Positions 27,959 through 35,459 of a stretch of 64,000 nucleotides of DNA are shown here, in pieces (the stretch's first letter is position 1; each line of letters opens with the position of its first letter). This DNA comes from Anaerolineales bacterium UBA2317 (lineage in GTDB: Bacteria > Chloroflexota > Anaerolineae > Anaerolineales > Villigracilaceae). The stretch is taken from contig DDVH01000022.1 of the NCBI GenBank assembly GCA_002345215.1, forward strand, positions 6,425 to 70,424. The letters run 5' to 3'. Position numbers and translations under genes: made by a program. The notes beneath the pieces were generated by a model. That model was not told the origin of the DNA. It saw only the letters and a list, made by a program, of their open reading frames with translations, and searched no databases.

Positions 27959-28546
27959 ATGGCAACCAAACCGTTAAAAATATTTTTATCCTACGCATCA
28001 GGTGATAGAGCACAAGTAGGAAAAATCTATTCCTTTCTACATACACAAGGTGCAGATGTTTGGTACGACCAAGAAAAATTATTACCCGGGCAAGATTGGA
28101 ACTTCGAAATTCACAAAGGTTTAGATGAAGCCGACGTAATTTTATTGTGCCTCTCCAAAAAATCGGTGAGCAAAGAAGGTTATGTTCAAAAAGAAATGCG
28201 CCTCGCACTTGACATGGCACTTGAGATGCCAGAGGGACGCATTTTCTTAATCCCGGCCCGCCTTGAAGAATGTGACCTGCCCTACAAATTAAAATCCTAT
28301 CAATGGGTAGATTTGTTCGCTGATAACGGCATGGATAGACTAATCAAAAGTTTGAATCTACGTGCCAATCAAGTCAATGCCAATCCCTTATCAGTAGATG
28401 GCAAACCAGCACCCGCAATCAAGAAGCCTGCACCAAAGAAAAGAAAATCAAATCCGAAACCATCAGGCGGAAACATCATCAACATTCATGGCAACGTCTC
28501 AGGTTCAAACATTGTGATTGGTGATGACAATCAAGTAGATAACTAA
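27959..28546 (+). CDS. TIR-domain protein with a short beta-rich C-terminal tail
   Basis: Residues 1-130 form a bacterial TIR (TIR_2) domain: KIFLSYASGDR at the first strand, VWYDQEKLLPGQDW (box 2 region), ILLCLSKKS, and a conserved glutamate E79 in GYVQKEMRLAL. E79 aligns with the NADase glutamate of active TIRs. A basic, Pro/Lys-rich linker follows (about 140-168). The last 25 residues read NIINIHGNVSGSNIVIGDDN, a glycine/asparagine-rich beta motif of a kind seen attached to signalling proteins in multicellular bacteria; its role is unknown. It is likely cytoplasmic and could hydrolyse or cyclise NAD. It sits alone between two terminators, away from the larger TIR locus at 42.9-53.3 kb. Confidence 0.85.
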   Translation: MATKPLKIFLSYASGDRAQVGKIYSFLHTQGADVWYDQEKLLPGQDWNFEIHKGLDEADVILLCLSKKSVSKEGYVQKEMRLALDMALEMPEGRIFLIPARLEECDLPYKLKSYQWVDLFADNGMDRLIKSLNLRANQVNANPLSVDGKPAPAIKKPAPKKRKSNPKPSGGNIINIHGNVSGSNIVIGDDNQVDN

Positions 28547-28549
28547 CAA

Positions 28550-28582
28550 AAAAGACTTTTGAGTTTTACTCAAAAGTCTTTT
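28550..28582. terminator. bidirectional terminator between the TIR gene and the aminotransferase
   Basis: AAAAGACTTTTGAGT and ACTCAAAAGTCTTTT form a perfect 15-bp stem with a TTT loop. Confidence 0.88.
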
Positions 28583-28596
28583 CAAATCACCAATTA

Positions 28597-29916
28597 CTAA
28601 TTCCCTTTTTCCGCCGCAGTCAAGGCATCTTCGAAGATTCTCAAGCCTTCATCAATTTCACTTTTGCTAATGGATAACGGCGGAGCGATGCGAATCACAC
28701 TCTGTCCGCAAGATAATGTCAAAAGTCCGCGCTCAAATGCTAGGTCAGTTAAACGATGCGTTAATTCCTTTGCGGGTTCTTTCGTCTCACGATTTTTGAC
28801 TAACTCCACGCCAATCATCAAGCCTTTGCCACGTACTTCACCAATGCTGGGGTGACGTGCTTTGATTTCTTCCAAAGCATCCATCGCGTATTCGCCAACT
28901 TCTTTTGCGTTTTGCATATATTGTTTTTCAATCAAATCAATCGTTGCCAAAGAAGCCGCGCATGAAATCGGATTACCACCATATGTATTTCCATGCGTGC
29001 CGTTTTCCCAAGTCATCACAGATTTTCTGGCAATACATGCGCCAAGCGGCATACCTGATGCAATGCCTTTTGCTGAGGTGATAATATCTGGCTCAACACC
29101 GAAATGTTCAATTGCCCACCACTTCCCAGTGCGTCCCATACCACTTTGCACTTCATCTAAAATTAGAAGAATGCCATGTTTATCACATAATTTTCGTAAG
29201 GCTGGATAAAACCCATCTGGCGGAACGATATAACCACCTTCACCTTGAATGGTCTCAACCAAAACACCTGCCACTTCATTGGGCGGTAATGTTTGTGCCA
29301 AAATTTCTTCTTCAATGTAGCGAACGACTGCTTCGCCGTAATCCTCACCTTTTTTACGTTCAAGAATGGGACGATACGGATTTGGAAATGGTGCATGCGT
29401 TACGCCATTCATCAAAGGATAAAATCCATTTTTATATTTTGCTTTGCTAGCAGTAAAGGTAACAGCACCCATCGTTCTGCCATGAAATGCACCCGTGAAA
29501 CCGATAAAGTTTGCGCGTTTCGTTTTATAACGTGCCAGTTTGATAGCCGCTTCCACTGCTTCGGTACCTGAATTCGTCATAAATGAAAGCGCATCTTCTT
29601 TGAAAGGTGCAATGTCATTTAATCTTTCGCCTAGCCGAACCCAATTCTCATGATAAAAATCAGATGAAATGTGAATAAATTTTTCTGCTTGCTCTTGAAT
29701 CGCTTTTACAACTTGTGGGTGCGAATACCCCGTTGAAACCACTGCAATCCCACCCATAAAATCTAAATAACGATTTCCATCAACATCCCACACTTCCGAA
29801 CCTTTGCCATAATCCATCACAAATGGATAATCTCGCGGATAAGAAGGTGAAATCACTTTCTTATCACGTTCAATCATGGCATGAGCTTTCGGTCCTACTT
29901 TCTTAAACTTGGTCAT
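28597..29916 (-). CDS. class III PLP-dependent aminotransferase (4-aminobutyrate / acetylornithine type)
   Basis: The enzyme has 439 residues with the family marks SGTEAVEAAIKLARYKT, FHGRTMGAVTFT, the PLP-binding LDEVQSGMGRTGKWWA, and the Schiff-base lysine K283 in ITSAKGIASGMPLGA. It transfers amino groups from an omega-amino acid (such as GABA or acetylornithine) to an oxo-acid in the cytoplasm. The N-terminal motif ISPSYPRDYPFVMDYGKGSEVWD resembles the GABA-transaminase branch found in archaea and Chloroflexota, but substrate choice cannot be fixed from sequence. No arg genes are nearby. It starts 19 bases after the ROK kinase stop, so the two may be cotranscribed. Confidence 0.9.
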   Translation of the reverse strand: MTKFKKVGPKAHAMIERDKKVISPSYPRDYPFVMDYGKGSEVWDVDGNRYLDFMGGIAVVSTGYSHPQVVKAIQEQAEKFIHISSDFYHENWVRLGERLNDIAPFKEDALSFMTNSGTEAVEAAIKLARYKTKRANFIGFTGAFHGRTMGAVTFTASKAKYKNGFYPLMNGVTHAPFPNPYRPILERKKGEDYGEAVVRYIEEEILAQTLPPNEVAGVLVETIQGEGGYIVPPDGFYPALRKLCDKHGILLILDEVQSGMGRTGKWWAIEHFGVEPDIITSAKGIASGMPLGACIARKSVMTWENGTHGNTYGGNPISCAASLATIDLIEKQYMQNAKEVGEYAMDALEEIKARHPSIGEVRGKGLMIGVELVKNRETKEPAKELTHRLTDLAFERGLLTLSCGQSVIRIAPPLSISKSEIDEGLRIFEDALTAAEKGN

Positions 29917-29934
29917 ACATACTCCTTGAATTTT

Positions 29935-30873
29935 TTATAAACTTAATTTCATTTCAGCCAAAGCACGCGCGCCAAGCAAACCAGCATCATCACCTAATTG
30001 TGCTTTGGTAATTACCAAACCATCTAAATATCTTGGATGAAACACTCTTTCCTTCAAACTTTTATGAAACGAATCAAATAATAAATTTCCAACTTGTGAA
30101 ACACCCCCACCAAAAATAACAATCGATGGGTCAAATGAATGAAGCATGCTTGCAACACCAATCCCCAAATATTCTCCAGCACGTTGAAAGGCTTTGATAG
30201 CAAGCTCATCGCCTTGATGCGCCGCCTCTGCAATATCTTTGGCACTTAGATTAACATCCCGCTTCATACTTGACTTTACGCCTGATTCTAATTCCCCAAG
30301 CACATACTTACTTATAGCAGGTCCTGATGAATATGCTTCTAAGTGACCTGCAAATCCGCAATTGCATAACGGTCCATTCGGGTCAACAATAATATGACCT
30401 AATTCCGCCGCCAACCCATGATGACCTTGTAACAACTTATCATCAGCAATCACGCCGCCCCCAACGCCTGTGCTTACTGTCAAATACAAAACATGATGAT
30501 GACCTTTGCCTGCTCCAAAACGATATTCTGCTAAACCTGCTAAATTAGCATCATTATCTAAAAATGCTTTCACCCCAAAATGTTCTGCTAATTTAGGTGC
30601 TAACGGAAAGTTATGAAACTGGGGGTTATTGGGTGGTGCTAGTAAAAAACCAGTATGCGGGTCTAAGGGACCAGGTGAACCAATTCCAATGGCAGAAACT
30701 GTCTCCCCTTGGGGCCAAACCTCTTCAATCACGCCAATGAGGCGTTCAAATCCACCGGGCTCAGAAGCAAGAGTCCGAATCCTTTGATACTTAACTGGTT
30801 TTACTTCATCTTGTGAGTAAGAAGCGGCACGCATGTGTGTGCCGCCGATATCTATCGCTACAATCATTGTCAT
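29935..30873 (-). CDS. ROK-family sugar kinase (glucokinase-like)
   Basis: The 312 residues contain the ATP-binding loop VAIDIGGTHMRAA, the GSPGPLD segment, the catalytic FLDNDANLAGLAEYRFGAG with the Asp of the ND motif, the GVGGGVI loop, and the ROK zinc site GPLCNCGFAGHLEAYSSG. One of the usual zinc cysteines is replaced by His (CGFAGHLE instead of CGxxGCLE). There is no N-terminal helix-turn-helix, so it is a kinase and not a repressor. It probably phosphorylates glucose or a similar sugar, feeding the glycolytic genes that lie divergently downstream. The start may be the first or third codon (MTMIVAIDIGG). Confidence 0.88.
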   Translation of the reverse strand: MTMIVAIDIGGTHMRAASYSQDEVKPVKYQRIRTLASEPGGFERLIGVIEEVWPQGETVSAIGIGSPGPLDPHTGFLLAPPNNPQFHNFPLAPKLAEHFGVKAFLDNDANLAGLAEYRFGAGKGHHHVLYLTVSTGVGGGVIADDKLLQGHHGLAAELGHIIVDPNGPLCNCGFAGHLEAYSSGPAISKYVLGELESGVKSSMKRDVNLSAKDIAEAAHQGDELAIKAFQRAGEYLGIGVASMLHSFDPSIVIFGGGVSQVGNLLFDSFHKSLKERVFHPRYLDGLVITKAQLGDDAGLLGARALAEMKLSL

Positions 30874-30942
30874 GTGCCAGATTATACCGTAAGGCTATTT
30901 TTCGGCACATTTGCCCGTTTGACTCAAGTTTGCATCACTGCT

Positions 30943-32262
30943 ATGATTTTATTGATGAAAAAATTGCTTTCAATCTTTCACAGTATTGCCCGCTGGCTAC
31001 GACCCGGTTTGAGAATCAAACGCTGGTTTGCTCTCGTTTTGTTTGGGATTACATTATTGGGATTAGGCTTTGCTGTGATTTTGATTGATTTATACCGAAC
31101 AGATTCTACAAACGAAACCTTATTAACTATTCTTTATTATTTATCTTTGCGCTTTTTGCCTAGATTATTACGCGCCATTATTTTTGGTGGTATTGGGATT
31201 TGGCTTGTAGTTTATGGAATTTTGCAATTGAATCGTTCTTTGTTGAATCCATTTATTCGACCAGGGCATGACTTAGTAGATACGCTGACAGATTTTCAAC
31301 GCCGCAAACGCGGACCTCGTATTGTCGCCATTGGTGGCGGGCATGGACTTGCTACTTTGTTACGTGGATTAAAAACAGAAACATCAAACCTTACAGCAGT
31401 CGTCACAGTAGCAGATGATGGCGGTTCATCTGGAAGATTGCGTGAGAGTTTTGGAATTTTACCGCCCGGTGATATTCGCAATTGTTTAGCGGCATTATCG
31501 AATGATGAAGATAGATTAACTCAATTATTTCAATATCGCTTTAGTGGTGCCAAAGAATTAGAAGGACATTCTTTTGGAAATTTATTTATCACAGCCTTAG
31601 CAGATATTACAGGCAGTTTTGAAACCGCAGTTGTAGAGTCGGGGCGTGTGCTTTCAGTGAATGGACAAGTACTCCCATCTACTTTGAATGACGTGAAGTT
31701 AGTCGCAAGTATGCAACTTCCTTTTTCGTCTAATGAAGTTCGTATAGAAGGAGAAAGTAAAATCCCTACTATATCTGGTAGAGTGAGGCGAGTATGGCTT
31801 GAACCAGATGATGCACCTGCTTTTCCACCTGTAATAAAAGAATTATTAAGTGCCGATATTATTGTGGTAGGACCTGGCAGTTTGTACACCAGTATTTTGC
31901 CAAATTTATTAGTACATGATTTACTTGCCAGTATTCATGCCAGCCGCGCGATAAAAATTTATGTCTGTAACATCGCTACCCAATCTGGCGAAACAGACTC
32001 ATTCACCTGCTATGACCACATCCGCGCTTTGCAAGACCATGTCGGCGAAGATTTATTCGATGTGATTTTGTGTAATGATAATTACAGCGGAACATTATCA
32101 TCCGATTCGCGTTTTGTGATTGCAGATGAAAAAATATTAGAAGATCCGCGCACTTACACAGCCAACTTGACTGAAGAATCTCATCCGTGGCGGCATGATT
32201 CTCGAAAGTTAACTCAAATCATCATGGATATTTTTTATGAGAGAACAGGTCCTCTTTCGTAG
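30943..32262 (+). CDS. yvcK: YvcK/CofD-like UDP-sugar-binding protein with two N-terminal TM helices
   Basis: The start is placed at ATG 30943 (or ATG 30955), because upstream codons of the frame overlap the divergent ROK gene and encode no recognisable sequence. Two membrane helices (WFALVLFGITLLGLGFAVIL and LLRAIIFGGIGIWLVVYGIL) precede the YvcK domain. That domain has VAIGGGHGLATLLRGLK, VVTVADDGGSSGRLR, GILPPGDIRNCLAAL and the later VVGPGSLYTSILPNLL. In Bacillus, YvcK binds UDP-GlcNAc and is needed for morphology on gluconeogenic carbon sources. The N-terminal TM pair is common in Chloroflexota and some actinobacterial homologues. It precedes gap by 212 bases and may coordinate cell-envelope and central carbon metabolism. 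Confidence 0.9.
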   Translation: MILLMKKLLSIFHSIARWLRPGLRIKRWFALVLFGITLLGLGFAVILIDLYRTDSTNETLLTILYYLSLRFLPRLLRAIIFGGIGIWLVVYGILQLNRSLLNPFIRPGHDLVDTLTDFQRRKRGPRIVAIGGGHGLATLLRGLKTETSNLTAVVTVADDGGSSGRLRESFGILPPGDIRNCLAALSNDEDRLTQLFQYRFSGAKELEGHSFGNLFITALADITGSFETAVVESGRVLSVNGQVLPSTLNDVKLVASMQLPFSSNEVRIEGESKIPTISGRVRRVWLEPDDAPAFPPVIKELLSADIIVVGPGSLYTSILPNLLVHDLLASIHASRAIKIYVCNIATQSGETDSFTCYDHIRALQDHVGEDLFDVILCNDNYSGTLSSDSRFVIADEKILEDPRTYTANLTEESHPWRHDSRKLTQIIMDIFYERTGPLS

Positions 32263-32450
32263 GTCATGCTTTTAGCATGACAAGTTCAAAGGCGGAGAAA
32301 ATGCCGCTAAAGCAGAAGCAACTTTCCCCTTAAGAATGAAGCGCGGAAATTTTTCCACAAATTGGGCATAAAGAAGTAAAATAAAAAGTTGAAAGTAGTC
32401 TATGCAGATTTTCATCTGCTCAAAAATAAAATCAGCGGACTTCAATCCGC
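32263..32450. repeat. cluster of small hairpins upstream of gap
   Basis: Three short palindromes occur in the 212-base gap: GTCATGCT/AGCATGAC (32263-32281), GCAGAT/ATCTGC (32404-32419) and GCGGA/TCCGC (32435-32450). A further G+C-rich motif lies around 32291-32308. They look like remnants of different interspersed repeat families. The ribosome site GGAGG precedes gap at about 32462. Confidence 0.6.
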
Positions 32451-32474
32451 AAATCAATCTCGGAGGATTATAAA

Positions 32475-33485
32475 ATGGCAGTAAAAGTTGGTATTAACGG
32501 GTTTGGACGTATCGGGCGTTTGGTGTTTCGCACCATCAAACAACGACATGCAAAAGATATTGAAGTGGTAGCAATCAATGATTTATTTGATTCGCCAACC
32601 AATGCGCATTTGTTGAAATATGATTCAACTTATGGGCAATATGAAGGCACCGTTGAGGCGAAAGACGGCAACTTGGTAGTTGACGGTAAAACTGTAAAAG
32701 TTTCTGCTGAAAAAGACCCCGCCATGATTAAGTGGAAAGAGATGGGCGTGGATATTGTTTTGGAATGTTCTGGCGTTTTCACCGATGCAACCAAAGCCAA
32801 AGCCCATATTGAATCGGGCGGAGCAAAGAAAGTGATTATTTCAGCACCTGCAAAAAATGAAGACATTACGATTGTATTGGGCGTGAATGATGATAAATAT
32901 GATTCATCCAAACATCATATTGTTTCAAACGCTTCTTGTACAACAAATGGTCTGGCTCCTGTAGCAAAAGTATTAAACGATAAATTTGGAATTGATAAAG
33001 GTTTGCTCACAACCGTTCATGCATATACCAATTCACAAAAATTACAAGATGTTGGCGCAAAAGATTTACGTGATGCTCGCGCCGCCGCACAAAACATTGT
33101 GCCATCTGCAACGGGTGCGGCAAAAGCAGTTGGTTTGGTTATTCCAGAACTCAAAGGAAAATTTGGTGGCATGGCTTTCCGTGTGCCAACCCCAACCGTT
33201 TCAGTTGTTGATTTCACTGCCATCTTAAATAAAGAAGCCAGTGCTGATGATATTCGTGCCGCCATGCTTGAATATGCAAATGGTCGCATGAAAGGCATTT
33301 TGGATGTCACTGATGAACCGCTTGTCTCCACCGATTTACGTGGCACAAATTTTTCATCTGTGTTTAGCACAATTGATACAGTGGTGATTGGCAACTTGGT
33401 CAAAGTGGTTGCTTGGTATGATAATGAATGGGGTTATGCTTGCCGCACTGCTGACCTAACTGCATTGATGGCGAAATCTCTTTAA
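32475..33485 (+). CDS. gap: glyceraldehyde-3-phosphate dehydrogenase
   Basis: GAPDH oxidises glyceraldehyde 3-phosphate to 1,3-bisphosphoglycerate with NAD+. The 336 residues include the Rossmann start VGINGFGRIGRLVFR, the catalytic SNASCTTNGLAP with C155, and the closing WYDNEWGYACRTADL. The AINDLFD segment with Asp after the second strand favours NAD over NADP. A strong GGAGG lies 8 bases upstream of the ATG. It is followed by pgk after 42 bases that hold a small hairpin, as in many glycolytic operons. Confidence 0.97.
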   Translation: MAVKVGINGFGRIGRLVFRTIKQRHAKDIEVVAINDLFDSPTNAHLLKYDSTYGQYEGTVEAKDGNLVVDGKTVKVSAEKDPAMIKWKEMGVDIVLECSGVFTDATKAKAHIESGGAKKVIISAPAKNEDITIVLGVNDDKYDSSKHHIVSNASCTTNGLAPVAKVLNDKFGIDKGLLTTVHAYTNSQKLQDVGAKDLRDARAAAQNIVPSATGAAKAVGLVIPELKGKFGGMAFRVPTPTVSVVDFTAILNKEASADDIRAAMLEYANGRMKGILDVTDEPLVSTDLRGTNFSSVFSTIDTVVIGNLVKVVAWYDNEWGYACRTADLTALMAKSL

Positions 33486-33492
33486 TTTATTT

Positions 33493-33516
33493 GGACACGG
33501 CATCGCCGTGTCCTTA
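33493..33516. repeat. hairpin element GGACACGGC...GCCGTGTCC between gap and pgk
   Basis: GGACACGGC (33493-33501) and GCCGTGTCC (33505-33513) form a perfect 9-bp stem with an ATC loop. The element is followed by TTAC, as are the other G+C hairpins in the window. It could attenuate transcription into pgk or protect the gap mRNA 3' end. Confidence 0.75.
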
Positions 33517-33527
33517 CTTTATTAACT

Positions 33528-34700
33528 ATGAACAAAAAAACTGTAAAAGATATTGACCTCAAAAACAAACGCGTGTTAATGCGTGTGGATTTCAACGTGC
33601 CAATGCAAGATGGTAAAGTGACAGATGATAAAAGAATCCGCGCCGCATTGCCAACAATAAAATATATTTTGGAACAAGATGCTTCATTGATTTTGATGAG
33701 TCATCTCGGGCGACCAAAATCCGCTTCTGATTCTGAATTCAGCCTGCGTGCCGCTTCGGAGGCATTATCTTCACTTTTAGAGAGTCCCGTCCAAATGGCA
33801 CCTGATTGCGTGGGTGATGAAGTTGAAAAATTGACGAAAGCATTAAAACCAAAAGAAGTTCTAATGCTTGAAAATACACGCTATCATCCCGAAGAAGAAA
33901 AAAATGATTTAGATTTTGCAAAAAGACTTGCTTCTTTAGGCGAAATCTACGTTAATGATGCCTTTGGCTCAGCCCATCGTGCACATGCTTCTACAGAAGG
34001 CATTGCAGGATTTTTACCCGCTGTCTCTGGCTTTTTGATGGAACAAGAACTTGAATATCTTGGTCGTGCTGTTGCGAATCCCGAACATCCATATATTGCA
34101 ATTCTCGGCGGAGCAAAAATCAGTGACAAGATTCTTGTCGTTGAAACTTTACTATCAAAATGTGACAAGTTAATCATTGGCGGAGGAATGGCAAATACAT
34201 TTTTATCCGCTCAAGGCTTGAATATGCAAGATAGTTTAGTAGAAAAAGAATCGATTGAAACTGCAAAATCTATCCTGAGCAAATCAGCAGATAAATTAAT
34301 TCTGCCAATGGATGCAGTCATTGCGGATAAATTCGATGCCGAAGCCAACACCCAAACTGTAGATGTAGATAAAATCCCCGCAGGTTGGCGCATGTTAGAT
34401 GTTGGTCCAAAAACTATAGGTTTATATCAAGCTGAATTAAGCGGAGCCAAGTTGATAGTCTGGAATGGCCCCGTTGGTGTATTTGAAATGCCAAAATTTG
34501 CCGAAGGCACATTTGCTTTGGCTAAAATGTTAGCAGAATCCAAAGCCATCACAGTGATTGGTGGTGGAGATTCAGCCAGTGCTGTCAAAAAAGCAGGCGT
34601 TGCCAAACAGATGACTCATGTCTCAACTGGCGGCGGCGCATCGCTAGAATTTTTAGAAGGAAAAGAACTGCCCGGCGTTGCAGCATTGTTGGATAAATAA
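33528..34700 (+). CDS. pgk: phosphoglycerate kinase
   Basis: PGK makes ATP from 1,3-bisphosphoglycerate and ADP. The 390 residues have the signature RVLMRVDFNVPMQDGKVTDD, SHLGRPK, LENTRYHPEEEKND, the hinge AILGGAKISDKI, WNGPVGVFEMPKFAEGT, and the closing nucleotide-binding GGGDSASAVKK and STGGGASLEFLEGKELPG. The start ATGAACAAAAAAACTG lacks a strong Shine-Dalgarno; translation may depend on gap expression. The gene is followed by a long palindromic terminator. Confidence 0.97.
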   Translation: MNKKTVKDIDLKNKRVLMRVDFNVPMQDGKVTDDKRIRAALPTIKYILEQDASLILMSHLGRPKSASDSEFSLRAASEALSSLLESPVQMAPDCVGDEVEKLTKALKPKEVLMLENTRYHPEEEKNDLDFAKRLASLGEIYVNDAFGSAHRAHASTEGIAGFLPAVSGFLMEQELEYLGRAVANPEHPYIAILGGAKISDKILVVETLLSKCDKLIIGGGMANTFLSAQGLNMQDSLVEKESIETAKSILSKSADKLILPMDAVIADKFDAEANTQTVDVDKIPAGWRMLDVGPKTIGLYQAELSGAKLIVWNGPVGVFEMPKFAEGTFALAKMLAESKAITVIGGGDSASAVKKAGVAKQMTHVSTGGGASLEFLEGKELPGVAALLDK

Positions 34701-34715
34701 TTTTTTCAGTAGGAC

Positions 34716-34753
34716 AAAAGGAGCAGAAAGAGTTAACTCTTTCTGCTCCTTTT
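34716..34753. terminator. 38-base perfect palindrome terminator after pgk
   Basis: AAAAGGAGCAGAAAGAGTT is followed directly by its exact reverse complement and then by C-T-A-T-T-T-T. It ends the gap-pgk transcript. Confidence 0.88.
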
Positions 34754-34759
34754 CTATTT

Positions 34760-34765
34760 TATAAT
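34760..34765 (+). promoter_or_regulatory. -10 box (TATAAT) before the small membrane protein gene
   Basis: A perfect TATAAT lies just after the pgk terminator. AGGAGAA is close to the ATG at 34797. No convincing -35 was found. Confidence 0.45.
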
Positions 34766-34796
34766 CGCGTCATCAAATTTTTAGGAGAATTTTTTA

Positions 34797-35324
34797 ATGG
34801 AGAAAAATACAACATCTCAACCTGCATCAGGCACAAATCGCAGCCTAATTATTGGTATCGTCATTGCGATTGTGCTGTGTTGCTGTTGTGCAATCACAGC
34901 CGTAACAGGTTATTATGGTTATCAGACTTATCTCGAAGCACAAAGAATCGCCCAAGACCTTCAAGAGTTTGAAATACCGCAAGAGTTTCTAACCCCAATT
35001 CCCGGCGACCCATTTGACCCAAATCAACCTACCCCTAGTTTTGACTTGGATGTAAGTGGTGAAATCCCTTCCGGTGGGCTTGCAGATGACGAGACTCGCC
35101 TCACTGCTTGGTTCTCAGTTCAGTTAGTTGCGATTATTTCTGAGTGTTCCATACCAACAGTGGAAGGAACAACCATTACGGTTATACAACAACCAGATGC
35201 AAATGGTGAATGGCAAGAAGAGTGGAATGTCAATTGCGGTGATGGCACTTCGCAACCTTTCAAGGTCACATTTACCCCAGAAAATGGGATTGTAAATGTG
35301 AATGTAGAATTGCCGGGGCAGTAA
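34797..35324 (+). CDS. single-pass membrane protein with a small extracytoplasmic domain
   Basis: A short polar N-terminus (about 15 residues) is followed by a membrane helix that contains a run of cysteines (LIIGIVIAIVLCCCCAITAV), possible sites of lipid modification. The remaining 130 residues have a Pro/Asp/Asn-rich linker and a small beta-rich domain with two further cysteines (ECSIPTVEGTTITVI and NCGDGTSQPFKVTF). No known family is recognised. It lies between pgk and a receptor kinase, with its own promoter-like sequence and terminator, so it is an independent unit. Confidence 0.65.
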   Translation: MEKNTTSQPASGTNRSLIIGIVIAIVLCCCCAITAVTGYYGYQTYLEAQRIAQDLQEFEIPQEFLTPIPGDPFDPNQPTPSFDLDVSGEIPSGGLADDETRLTAWFSVQLVAIISECSIPTVEGTTITVIQQPDANGEWQEEWNVNCGDGTSQPFKVTFTPENGIVNVNVELPGQ

Positions 35325-35341
35325 AAAACTTAAATAGATTT

Positions 35342-35374
35342 AAGAGCAGAAACATTTTGTTTCTGCTCTTTTTA
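35342..35374. terminator. intrinsic terminator before the receptor kinase gene
   Basis: AAGAGCAGAAACA pairs with TGTTTCTGCTCTT around a TTT loop, followed by a T-rich run. Confidence 0.85.
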
Positions 35375-35427
35375 TTTCAATTTGAACACAATTCATTTCG
35401 AAATAACCGAAATTTGTTTCACTCGGC

Positions 35428-35433
35428 TATAAT
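35428..35433 (+). promoter_or_regulatory. -10 box (TATAAT) of the kinase-TPR gene
   Basis: A perfect TATAAT lies 27 bases before the ATG, with GGAG about 6 bases before it. The -35 region is weak. Confidence 0.45.
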
Positions 35434-35459
35434 TATTCAATCTCAAATTGGAGTTGTAA

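Noticed and set aside
30835..30942. Upstream extension of yvcK
   Set aside because: It overlaps the divergent ROK gene and codes no recognisable sequence; the TM helices and YvcK fold begin after ATG 30943/30955.
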